Source: a bacterium (lineage in GTDB: Bacteria; CLD3; SB21). From it: a stretch of 39,768 bases of DNA. The stretch spans positions 1 through 39,768 of the forward strand of contig JAIBAF010000030.1 of assembly GCA_019695335.1 (NCBI GenBank), read 5' to 3'. Below, one piece after another: positions 16,139 through 25,400 of this stretch (position 1 is the first letter of the stretch; each line of letters starts with the position of its first letter). The translations under genes were made by a program, and so were the position numbers. Under the pieces are notes generated by a model, which saw only the letters and a list, made by a program, of their open reading frames with translations, ran no database searches and was not told the origin of the DNA.

Positions 16139-17134
16139 CTATAGTCTATTAAACAGTTCTTTCAATTCCATTTCCTGCAGGACTTTAGGCTTAGGTCCCG
16201 GCATAGACGGTATCGGCCATCCGTCAGACCAACGAACAAGCTTGATTTTACCATCGGCAATTTCGATACCGGTTATATCGCCGTCACTGAACGAGCAACA
16301 TCCTGAATTAAAATAGCACGGACGTTTAATTTTGGTTTTTTGATAATCGATTTGATCTTGCAGCGCCTGGATTGCGGCCTCATCGTGTCGGTTTTTGGCT
16401 TCCTGCAATTCCTGCTCTAATTTTTCGGTATGCGCCAGTGACGCAAAAATCGGCTGATGAGTATGTCCTGCAATAACAGCCATTTTTTTATTCAAAGAAT
16501 TAGCCCATTCGTACATTGCTTTGTTATGTTTGCCCCGTAACTCGATGCTGTTGGAAGGCGTATTCGATTTCCACCCAAAAATACGCTGAAGATTTCTCCA
16601 GATAACACGAACTAAAAAACGTGAAACAGGATTCGTATCGATCGCACTGCCTTGATGACCATGCACAAGGTAAATTTCACCAATATCATCACTCCCGTTT
16701 TTAAACTTCAATCGTAAACTCTCGTAAACAATCACTTCGTTGCCGAAAATTGGGAAAAGCCATTTCGTAATCTTTCTCAGATCCGACCAGTCGATATCGT
16801 GATTGCCAAAAAAACGATAATACCGGGATGCCTGGTGAAAGGCCATTTCCAGATGAAGAGAATGTTCGTAGGATTTCAACACAGCTTTTGGACGGTTCTC
16901 CCAAAGTTCTTCCACATCGCCAAGCACGGCCAAAGCAAAACCGGATTGGAAATAATAGGCTAATGCTCTATTATAATTTTGTTCGCAGAGAAGAAAGTCA
17001 TCAGCGCCATCGCGTGCGCCTTTATGCTGATCGGAAAAAACAATAAAACGATCGCTTAAACAATCTGCTTCCACAATCGGAGCGCGTTCATACGCTTTCG
17101 CCAATCCTTTTGCGATGTCGTTTTCGTAACTCAT
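16139..17134 (-). CDS. Calcineurin-like metallophosphoesterase
   Basis: This 331-residue soluble protein contains the full metallophosphoesterase motif set: FSDQHKG (Asp35, His37), LGDVEE (Asp73), GNHD (110-113), VHGHQG (His158, His160) and AGHTHQP (His224, His226). These bind two metals and hydrolyse phosphomonoesters or diesters. The motif set is compatible with lipid-head-group enzymes such as LpxH, nucleotidases or phosphodiesterases; the substrate is not determined. There is no signal peptide, so it is cytosolic. It is the third gene of the unit, 41 bases after the small membrane protein. No clear Shine-Dalgarno sequence precedes the ATG at 17134. Confidence 0.85.
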   Translation of the reverse strand: MSYENDIAKGLAKAYERAPIVEADCLSDRFIVFSDQHKGARDGADDFLLCEQNYNRALAYYFQSGFALAVLGDVEELWENRPKAVLKSYEHSLHLEMAFHQASRYYRFFGNHDIDWSDLRKITKWLFPIFGNEVIVYESLRLKFKNGSDDIGEIYLVHGHQGSAIDTNPVSRFLVRVIWRNLQRIFGWKSNTPSNSIELRGKHNKAMYEWANSLNKKMAVIAGHTHQPIFASLAHTEKLEQELQEAKNRHDEAAIQALQDQIDYQKTKIKRPCYFNSGCCSFSDGDITGIEIADGKIKLVRWSDGWPIPSMPGPKPKVLQEMELKELFNRL

Positions 17135-17175
17135 CAGATTTATTTCAGAGGTTAGTGCTCAAAATTGTTTGAAGT

Positions 17176-17685
17176 CTATCCGATCTTTAAGCCGGGCATA
17201 AAGCGTGAAGCGATAGTGATCCCCGTTTTCGAAATAACCGGATAGAGGCCGTCCAATAAACTCCAGCCGACGATATACGCCATATTACCGTCGATAAAAA
17301 AAAAGTGATCATGTTCCCATGTACCGAGAATTTCTCTCTCGGTCCATTTCACGATAAAGCTAAAAAATGCGAAGAGAATGAATTGCTCCCAGAATGGTTT
17401 GGAGTGACTGCCTGCATAAACAAATCCGAGGCAAAATCCAATCCAGATAAATGTGTGAAACGCATTATTAAGCCACGGAAGGAAACTCATGAAACCGCCG
17501 AGATAAAGCAGGTAGTTCGCAATAAATACGCTTACCGCCCATCCGAAATACAAAAACCAAAATCGTCGCCTGAAATTTAATTCGATGACGGACGACGACT
17601 GACGAATGACTACAAATAAGCAGCCATAGATCACGAGTACTAAAACATAATCGATCCATGAGTTATTTTTTCCAAGAAATTCCAT
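17176..17685 (-). CDS. Small multi-pass membrane protein, unknown function
   Basis: I do not recognise this 169-residue protein. Four hydrophobic helices are visible (about 12-28, 44-63, 68-92 and 100-112), with a shorter apolar stretch near 133-150. Between the last two lies the polar segment WTEREILGTWEHDHFFFIDG, rich in Trp, Glu, His and Asp, which could bind metal or a polar substrate. AAAGGA precedes the ATG. It follows the GMC oxidoreductase gene by 11 bases, so it is probably a membrane partner of that enzyme, for example for quinone or lipid handling (inference). Confidence 0.6.
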   Translation of the reverse strand: MEFLGKNNSWIDYVLVLVIYGCLFVVIRQSSSVIELNFRRRFWFLYFGWAVSVFIANYLLYLGGFMSFLPWLNNAFHTFIWIGFCLGFVYAGSHSKPFWEQFILFAFFSFIVKWTEREILGTWEHDHFFFIDGNMAYIVGWSLLDGLYPVISKTGITIASRFMPGLKIG

Positions 17686-17696
17686 AATATTTTCCT

Positions 17697-20096
17697 TTAT
17701 AACATTCCTAAAATATGCGGAGCGGCATAATGCGCCAAAGCCATGACTGTCAATTGCGGATTGACGCCGATACTGGATGGAAATACACTGGCGTCACAGA
17801 TAAATAAATTGTCATATCCATATACTTTGAATCGATTGTCGACAACACCAAATTCTTTTTGTAAGCTCATGATGTTACCGCCTTGAGGATGCCCCGTTCC
17901 AAGTCCGATCTGGCTGTTATTTTTTATTTTTTCAGGAAGCGTTCGTAACTCATTTTCATTGAAAAATTCATAGAACTTAAATGAATTGGGCATGATACTT
18001 TTAGCGCCGGCGGCCAGAAAAATATCGCCGGCTAGGATCAGGCCATTCAACAGCTTTTCAAAATCGCTTTTGGTCGGAATATATTTGATCTCACGTCCCG
18101 TCAAACCCGCTAACCGAACTTCCGCATTCGATTCGGTGCCGACCAGAACGCCGATACTTGCCAGTTTGTTAAATCGCAGCATGTTGTTAAAATGATCTTC
18201 AAACCAACCTGGCATGTTGATCGCTTGTGCGGTTGGCGGATTAAACCATGTCTCGAGCACGAACCCATCATCTTCCGAACGTTTGAGATAATGCGTGATT
18301 TGCAAACCGTCGTACGCATTGACGATTTTTTCAAATGAAGCCGTGATAGGAGAACCCATATTAAATGACAATCGTTTCCCTGCTCTCCCCGCCGCGACGC
18401 CCGATTTCATCAAAAGAAGGCTTGAAGAAACTGCGCCGGCGCTCACGACAAACGTATTTCCGGCTATTTTAATCGCACGCCCATTGTGGAAACGGCCTAT
18501 CAGATGAGAAATCTTTTTCCCGCCATGGATTTTTTCAACTTCACATCCTGCGACAATTCGAAGCTGTCCGGCATTAGGAATTTTCTGCGCTTCAGGCAGC
18601 ACCGCATCCAGCATTGACATCTTTTTCCCGTAGCGGCATCCGATATTGCAATAACCGCATCCGAGACAACCGGTAATATTGGCATCAACCACGCCGCAAG
18701 CGCTCGGATGTACGTCTAATCCTAACTTCTTACAACCTTCATAAAACAGATCGCCTCCGGCGCTCAGATTTCTATACGGAACGTTATTCGGTTGAGGTGA
18801 GATTTTCAGAAATTTCCTTACCCATGCAAAACTTTCATACAAACGCTTTTCATCCAATCCGGCAGACAGACCGCGTTGATCATTCCAGCGATCAAAAACA
18901 CGTTTAGGCAAATCGAAACAGACGGCATTATTCACTACGGTCGTCCCGCCAACACAGCTTCCTTGTAATACCTGGAATCGGAAATCACGACTTAATTGTA
19001 ACGCACCATCCGCATAGAGTTTTGAAATCATTTCCATCTCGTCTTCAGAAAAACGATCAGGCTCGACATGATTACCCCGCTCGACCATGAGCACATCCTT
19101 GCCTGCTCTCACTAATTCGTACGCTAAAATGGATGCGGCTGCTCCTGAGCCCACAATCACAAAATCACCGATGATATGATCGCTGTCAATTTCTGAAGCA
19201 TTTTTTACGGTCAGAGTTTTCCGGGGTGGAGGCGGGCTGACCGCTAATTTAGTTTTGAAATCCGGCCGCTGAGTGAAGGGCTTATAACCTACCGATTCAA
19301 ACGTACGAGGGTCATTGTAATATCCAAGATAACACAATTGTTTGCTCATCCGAATCATCCCCTGGGTAATCATGCGCCAAAACGGAGGAATCAGTTTAGA
19401 TGAACTATCGTCGTAAAATCGTTTTTTTAAAAATTTCAGACGTTCGCCGGCTTCAATATAAGGCAGAGGCGGCCGGAACGTAAGCATCGGGTAAGCATTC
19501 ATGCCGGTCAGAACCAGTTTCATGATCCATTTCGAACGTGCCTTGAACGCGCCTAAATAACGGTCAACATTACGCGCAACATCTTCAGGCGACAGAATTT
19601 CGTTGGTTCCCTGAATAACGACTTCGGCTAGTGCGACTAATGTCCGAAACTCTGTGGGTGAAAAGTAAACAAGCTGAAAGCGGGCTTTTTCCGCGGCAAA
19701 GAAAAAATATATCAATGCAATCAGGATCACTCCATCCATCACTATCGCGCCCCAGAGCATATTGGCAATCGGCATGGTGATTGTCCCAACGTTTACATCG
19801 TAATCAGTTTTACCAAAGGCCAGCACAAAGCCCATCGCGGCAATTGAAATCACGTGTCCCCAAACGACAATCACGATGAGCGTACGATGTTCACGCACAT
19901 TGACTGAAGCAATCCATGCCAGCAACCACAACGTGCCGATTTTTACGACCGAATTAGTCACGAATGGAAGATTAACATAAAAATCCTGAAGCGGCCCCGT
20001 GAGAGCCGGAAGGAGATAGCCAAAAATGGCGAGAAAAAATAGTATCGAAAGCGTGCGAAGATAAACGCTCAAGCGACGTTCTTCCGGAGTAAACAT
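17697..20096 (-). CDS. Membrane GMC oxidoreductase, long-chain alcohol oxidase-like
   Basis: The 799-residue protein has four hydrophobic helices in the first 150 residues, a helical linker to about 310 and then a full GMC flavoprotein. The FAD-binding motif is DFVIVGSGAAAS (glycines around 316-318), followed by QGSCVGGTTVVNN and the active-site pair His736 (GTGHPQGG) and Asn779 (VNPQ). A cysteine cluster C467-x9-C477-x2-C480-x2-C483-x3-C487 sits in the middle and has ferredoxin-like spacing. The order (N-terminal membrane/helical part, then GMC) recalls long-chain fatty alcohol oxidases, so oxidation of a lipid alcohol or sterol-like substrate is likely. Cholesterol oxidase-like activity is an alternative. 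It is the first gene of the seven-gene unit, with GGGGG before its ATG. Confidence 0.85.
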   Translation of the reverse strand: MFTPEERRLSVYLRTLSILFFLAIFGYLLPALTGPLQDFYVNLPFVTNSVVKIGTLWLLAWIASVNVREHRTLIVIVVWGHVISIAAMGFVLAFGKTDYDVNVGTITMPIANMLWGAIVMDGVILIALIYFFFAAEKARFQLVYFSPTEFRTLVALAEVVIQGTNEILSPEDVARNVDRYLGAFKARSKWIMKLVLTGMNAYPMLTFRPPLPYIEAGERLKFLKKRFYDDSSSKLIPPFWRMITQGMIRMSKQLCYLGYYNDPRTFESVGYKPFTQRPDFKTKLAVSPPPPRKTLTVKNASEIDSDHIIGDFVIVGSGAAASILAYELVRAGKDVLMVERGNHVEPDRFSEDEMEMISKLYADGALQLSRDFRFQVLQGSCVGGTTVVNNAVCFDLPKRVFDRWNDQRGLSAGLDEKRLYESFAWVRKFLKISPQPNNVPYRNLSAGGDLFYEGCKKLGLDVHPSACGVVDANITGCLGCGYCNIGCRYGKKMSMLDAVLPEAQKIPNAGQLRIVAGCEVEKIHGGKKISHLIGRFHNGRAIKIAGNTFVVSAGAVSSSLLLMKSGVAAGRAGKRLSFNMGSPITASFEKIVNAYDGLQITHYLKRSEDDGFVLETWFNPPTAQAINMPGWFEDHFNNMLRFNKLASIGVLVGTESNAEVRLAGLTGREIKYIPTKSDFEKLLNGLILAGDIFLAAGAKSIMPNSFKFYEFFNENELRTLPEKIKNNSQIGLGTGHPQGGNIMSLQKEFGVVDNRFKVYGYDNLFICDASVFPSSIGVNPQLTVMALAHYAAPHILGML

Positions 20097-20225
20097 TGCT
20101 TGCCCCCGTCGGTTTTAAATTTATTTAAAAATAGAGATTTTGAACGGCAGTGCGATAGAGCCTAAATCGTAGTCTTAACTAAATCGCAATCATAATGCTA
20201 AGGAAGGATAATACTATAAAGATAA

Positions 20226-20248
20226 GCGCAAAAACAGGCTTGCGCAAG
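20226..20248. promoter_or_regulatory. Palindrome with extra half-site before the GMC unit
   Basis: The 190-base gap between the AraC gene and the GMC gene holds the perfect 10-base palindrome CTTGCGCAAG (20239-20248) and a further half-site GCGCAA at 20226-20231. These can pair as a 6-bp hairpin with an 8-base loop. The pattern fits an operator for the seven-gene unit, or a weak attenuator after the AraC gene. Confidence 0.35.
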
Positions 20249-20286
20249 GGACAGAATCGCCGGTCATTTTCGACGTGAAAGATTTA

Positions 20287-20622
20287 TCATTGTGGTTTTG
20301 CCGGATCCGGATTCTGACGGTAATCGGATGGCCGGCAACCGAATTTCCGGCGTAACGCGCGACGGAATGTTTTAGTACTCCAAAATCCGGCCTTCGTGGC
20401 CACCACTTCGACAGGAAGATAGGACGTTTTCAATAATCGGATAGCTTGTTCCAACCGGCACACTTCAATGAGTTCATGCGGAGAAACCTGATAAGTACGG
20501 TGGATACATTCTCTGAGATACGATGTGCTCATTCCGGCCATTGAGGCCAGCTTTTGTACGCAAAAACTTGGATCGGAATGATGTGACAGAATCAGGCTTT
20601 GAATGTCGTTCACGCCTCTCAT
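20287..20622 (-). CDS. Compact AraC-type DNA-binding protein
   Basis: The 111-residue protein is nearly only an AraC/XylS double helix-turn-helix domain. The first helix-turn-helix includes FCVQKLASMAGMSTSYLREC and the second VEVVATKAGFWSTKTFRRALRRKFG, with the conserved closing RPSDYR. There is no effector-binding or receiver domain, so sensing must come from a partner, or it responds to its own level. It starts 30 bases after the pentapeptide/channel-like gene and ends 190 bases before the GMC gene, all on one strand. It is therefore the natural candidate regulator of the downstream unit. GGGGGAG lies just ahead of the ATG. Confidence 0.85.
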   Translation of the reverse strand: MRGVNDIQSLILSHHSDPSFCVQKLASMAGMSTSYLRECIHRTYQVSPHELIEVCRLEQAIRLLKTSYLPVEVVATKAGFWSTKTFRRALRRKFGCRPSDYRQNPDPAKPQ

Positions 20623-20652
20623 AACTCCCCCATTATCTTGGTTAAGGTAAGG

Positions 20653-22296
20653 TTAAATACCGAGCAAGCTTCTTATAAAAGCATAGTTACTGGCGATATA
20701 GACAAAATAGACGATCATCATACAGATACCGAACATCCATTCCACGGTTGCGATCAGCTGAAAAATCGATGACCTCTGAAAAATTTCTGATGGAAATTTG
20801 GGTGAAAGAAAAATGTAAACGCTAAACCACATAGCCTGAAAAAAATCCAGTAACCGTGTCAGAAAAAGCCCGCCGACTTTCTTTAAAAGCCCGGACTTCG
20901 GCTCTTGCTGTTCGTTTTTTGCGTATTCGCCTTTCACCATGAACGTCACATCGGTCATGTACCGGCTTTGATAGATCAGCGAAAAAAATACGACAATCAA
21001 AAGCGATGAAAGAAAAAATTGTCCTCCTCCTTCGTAGCCATTACGCACGATGATTTCCAAAATACCGAGGACGGCTCTATCCCAGGACGACGTTTCAGGA
21101 TTGACGCGCTGCAATTGGATCACCTGGTATTTTAATCGCGCCAGAACATCGTTACGAAGTTCTTCGGATGCGTTGGAATTGGCATTGACGTTTTGAATCA
21201 GCGACGCAAGAAGACGTTCGGCTTCATTAAAATTAAAAGCGCTGAGATCAAACCATACTTGTTTTAGCGCTACGAGATTTAAACCGTATTTGATGATATT
21301 CTCATCGACGCCGATGCTGTCTGCCAAATCCGTATTTTCAAGCAGCAGCAAACCGTCAGTCAGTGCACGGCCACGATCGGCTACGCTTTCATGAAAAGCT
21401 ATATTCGTTAAATTGGTAAATTTTTTAAAAGTTGCTCCGTTCAGGCTCATCTTACTGTCAAGATCTACCCCGCTCAAATCAGCGCCTTGGAGGAATTGCG
21501 CATGATAAACCGAAAACTTACTGTCAAAAAAAGTTCCGCTGAAAAAAACCGGAACGTTGAAAATAGCATCATCCATCTCCACATCTTTGAGATGATTTTG
21601 AGCCAGTGCAAAATACGATTGAACCGAGGCGTCCGAACGGCTTCTCTTAAATAATACTTTATGACAGTTCAACTGATTCGATACGCTTGAGTGATATAGA
21701 GTAACGGGTTTCCAGAAAGTACTTCTTGAAAAATCAATCCCGTTAAAATGGGAATTCTCGATATAAACCGAATCAATAAAAATTCCGTCAGACAAGTCGA
21801 ATCCGGTACGAAAAACACAATGTTCGATCACTAAAGATTTGCTGAATTGCCGTTCATATTTTTGATTGGGTTCACGCCGTTGGACAACCGTATTGTACAC
21901 AATGCAATTCTTCATGCGCAATGGAATGGCAAGATTCGATCGACCACGCACGGCATTGATTCGTTCAATGCGCTCAAGATTGAGCGATTCAATAAACAAA
22001 TTTTCGATGACTTGATTAGAAGCGATAGAGCCAAAAAGCAGCGAATCGTCGTTATCGTTTAACTGATTCTTAAAAAATTTATACCAACGCTTTTCAGGAT
22101 ATTCGCCGTTCACTGTTTGACTAACCAGGATGGAGTCGTCTTGGAAAGTGTCTATGTGAATAAACGATTGACCGGCACGAAAATCAGGTATTGTTTGCTG
22201 TGCAATGGCACCCGTTGCCATAGCTAGCAACAACAGCAATTGCACCCATTGCCATTGACGACCGACTAATGCTACAGATATCAGTTTGAAATTCAT
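20653..22296 (-). CDS. Exported pentapeptide-repeat-like protein with channel-like C-terminus
   Basis: The start at 22296 is chosen because GGGGGAA lies six bases upstream and a signal peptide follows (hydrophobic core VQLLLLLAMATGAIAQ). An ATG at 22386 would add 30 residues that hide it. The 547-residue protein has a beta-helical middle part (about 100-300) with pentapeptide-like units such as LQGADLSGVDLDSKMSLNGATF. A charged helical segment follows, then three hydrophobic helices at about 422-446, 482-498 and 510-541. The last two recall the pore helix and TM2 of two-TM ion channels (IATVEWMFGICMMIVYFVY), a known fusion partner of pentapeptide repeats. The selectivity filter T-x-G-Y-G is replaced by SPKFPSE. 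Ion conduction is therefore uncertain. It is first in the strand-wise series leading to the AraC gene. Confidence 0.6.
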   Translation of the reverse strand: MNFKLISVALVGRQWQWVQLLLLLAMATGAIAQQTIPDFRAGQSFIHIDTFQDDSILVSQTVNGEYPEKRWYKFFKNQLNDNDDSLLFGSIASNQVIENLFIESLNLERIERINAVRGRSNLAIPLRMKNCIVYNTVVQRREPNQKYERQFSKSLVIEHCVFRTGFDLSDGIFIDSVYIENSHFNGIDFSRSTFWKPVTLYHSSVSNQLNCHKVLFKRSRSDASVQSYFALAQNHLKDVEMDDAIFNVPVFFSGTFFDSKFSVYHAQFLQGADLSGVDLDSKMSLNGATFKKFTNLTNIAFHESVADRGRALTDGLLLLENTDLADSIGVDENIIKYGLNLVALKQVWFDLSAFNFNEAERLLASLIQNVNANSNASEELRNDVLARLKYQVIQLQRVNPETSSWDRAVLGILEIIVRNGYEGGGQFFLSSLLIVVFFSLIYQSRYMTDVTFMVKGEYAKNEQQEPKSGLLKKVGGLFLTRLLDFFQAMWFSVYIFLSPKFPSEIFQRSSIFQLIATVEWMFGICMMIVYFVYIASNYAFIRSLLGI

Positions 22297-22380
22297 GCAA
22301 TTCCCCCAGTCATAAATTTCAACACAAATTTGAAAAACAAAATTTGGAATTTCATTAGTAAGACTCGAAAACCAATAAAA

Positions 22381-22424
22381 TTCCATAAAAAATTTCTTTG
22401 GGTATATTTTCCATAAATATGGTT
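22381..22424. promoter_or_regulatory. Repeated TTCCATAAA elements in a divergent intergenic region
   Basis: The 203 bases between the divergent channel-like gene and the hybrid kinase hold two direct copies of TTCCATAAA at 22381 and 22409. The second is extended to the inverted repeat CCATA-AA-TATGG. A regulator binding site is possible; no certain promoter could be placed. Confidence 0.25.
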
Positions 22425-22499
22425 TTTATACATGGTTACAAATTACCGATAAATCTCTAAGCATTGAATTTTCGATGTTTAGAAAATTGATTTTTTGGC

Positions 22500-25400
22500 A
22501 TGTCTTTGGATTGTTCAGTGTATTGCCTTCTGCCGATTAATTTTTTAACGTTGGATTTTATGATAGACACAAAATCACATGCATTAGGAACTGCTTATTT
22601 CGAATATCTTTTTGAAAATGCCCCGGAGGCCATTGCGATTCTTGATAATGAAGACCGTATTCTTCGAACAAACCGAGCATTCGGAAAACTTTTCGGTTAT
22701 ACCTCGGACGAAAGCGCCTATAAAGTCATCGACGAACTTATCACACCGGATGCAACCATTTGGGAAGGATATGAACTCACTCGTAAAATACTCAGCGGGG
22801 AATTTATCGACATCGATGCCGTCCGTAAACACAAAAACGGTCAATTGATCCCGGTTAATATCCTCGCATCGCCGATTAAACTTGACGGTGAAAATCAAAC
22901 AGGTGTTTATGCAATTTACCGAGATATCCTTGAACGTAAAGCCATTGAAACTAAACTAAGCCAACTCTCTTGTGCCGTTGATCAAAATCCAGCTTCCGTA
23001 GTCATTACCGATGTACAAGGACGGATCGAATACGTCAATCCTAAATTCACGCGTGTTACGGGATACACTCTGGATGAAGTCATAGGCAAAAATCCGCGAT
23101 TCCTCAAATCCGGTGAGACGCCGCAAGCAGAATATTCAGCACTGTGGAAAACTGTTCTTTCGGGTCAAGAATGGCGGGGCGAATTTCATAATAAGAAAAA
23201 AAACGGCGAACTATATTGGGAATCGGCATCCATCTCGCCGATTACGAACAATAAAGGTGAAATTACCCATTTTGTTGCAGTCAAAGAAGATATTACGGAT
23301 CGCAAAAATTTGCAGGATAAACTCGTTCGCAGCGAACAGTATTTTCGGTCACTGATCGAACATTCGGTTGATATGATTGCCGTGATCGACGTCGAAGGTT
23401 TTATACAATACGTTAGCCCGTCCGTCAAGGGTTCTCTCGGTTACGAGTCCAAAGAACTTATCGGCCGTCCTGTTTTCGATCTTTTCAAACCCGACGATCA
23501 ATGCCGCACCAAAACGATCCTTCAAAATCTAGCGATTAATCATGAAGCTGTAAGAAATATTGAAATCCATGTTCAGCATAAAAACGGATCCTGGCGTTAT
23601 TTCAACGGCAGCATAGCTTTCATCCAGGAAAAAAACGAATCGGCCTATATCGTCATCAATGCCATTGATCTGACTGACAGGAAAAATTCGGAAGAAAAAT
23701 TACGCGAAATCGAAGCAAGGTTCCGCAATTCATTCACGCATGCTTCCATAGGTATGGCTTTGGTCAATCTGGAAGGTCGTTGCGTACAAGTTAATGAAGC
23801 CTTGTGCCGGACATTGGGCTATTCCGAGGAAGAACTTTTATCCAAGACCATTGCTGACATCACACATCCCGATGATCTTTTGAATGACCTGGCAAACCTC
23901 GACGCGTTGACCAATCAGCAAATCGATTCTTATCAAATGGAGAAACGGTATCTTCATCGAAACGGCACCATCGTTTGGGGAAGACTTAGCGTGACATTGG
24001 TGCTCGACCGTGATAATAAACCGTTTTATTATGTTGCGCAGGTTGAAGATATCACTGAACAAAAACGTATGGCCGAGTCGCTGTGCGAAAGCGAAATGTA
24101 TTTTCGCTCCCTCATCGAAAACGCACAAGATCTGATCACCGTCATCAACCTGGACGGAACGATTCGCTATAACAGCCCTTCGGTAACACGACTGCTCGGA
24201 TTCAGCCCTGAAGAACTGAATGATACCAACGTCTGTACCCGTGTCCACTCGCTGGATCAGGTTCAAGCAATGGAAACCATTCAGAAAATTATTTCAAATC
24301 CGGCCAATATTCATCGGCAAATCTTGCGATACCAGCATAAAAACGGAATGTGGATTTATCTGGAAGGCAGCGGGAAACTTGTACATTCCGGCAGCGATAG
24401 TTACATCGTAATCAATTCCCACGATGTCACTGAACGAATTCAAAATGAACAAACGCTCCAGAATACGCGCAATTTCCTCGACCGTATTCTTCACACAGTC
24501 GCCGATCCTATATTCGTCAAAGATGAACAACATAATTTCATCATGGTCAATGACGCATTTTGCCAGTTTATTGGACAAAGCCGAGAAGGATTGATCGGAA
24601 AATCCGACTATGACTTTGTTGCGAAAAACGAAGCAGACGTATTCTGGACTATGGACGATCATGTTTTTAAATCTGGAAAAACAGTTGATAACGAAGAACA
24701 GCTTACGAATCCGGAAGGGCAGGTTCGGTATCTTTCAACCCGTAAAGCAATTTTCAAAGACATCATTGGCCAAAAATTCCTCGTCGGTATCATTCGTGAT
24801 ATTACCTATTTGAAAAATATTCAGAACCAATTGGAGCGCAACAAAGCCGGCCTTTCACAGGCACAGCAGCTTACACACGTCGGAAGCTGGGAATGGAATA
24901 TGCTTGCGAAAACCCTGGTTTGGTCCGATGAAATGTTTCGTATTTTCGAAGTCACCGATGATAAACCGCTTTCCGTAAACCGCATATTGTCTTTGATGCC
25001 TCCGGATGACCGTGAACGCGTCGGAAAAGCAATCGATTATTCGTTGTCGCATGGCACTCCGTTCGATACCGATTACCGCATCGATCTCCCCTCCGGCAAT
25101 GTCAAGTACATCCACGGTCATGGCGAGGTGGCCATTTCTGAAAATGGAAAGGCTGCGTGGGTATCCGGCACTGCTCAGGACATCACTGCACGTAAAAAAA
25201 TCGAACAAGAACTTCTTTATGCTAAAGAAAAAGCTGAAGTCGCCGATCACGCCAAATCCGATTTTTTGGCCGTCATGAGCCACGAAATCCGAACACCGAT
25301 GAATGGCGTAATCGGCATGACCGGCTTACTACTCGAAACCTTACTGACGAAAGAACAGCGGGAATACGTCGAACTCATCCGCATCAGCGGTGAAACTTTA

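Noticed and set aside
22297-22386. Longer start for the pentapeptide/channel-like protein
   Set aside because: It would bury the signal peptide, while the ATG at 22296 has a G-rich ribosome site.
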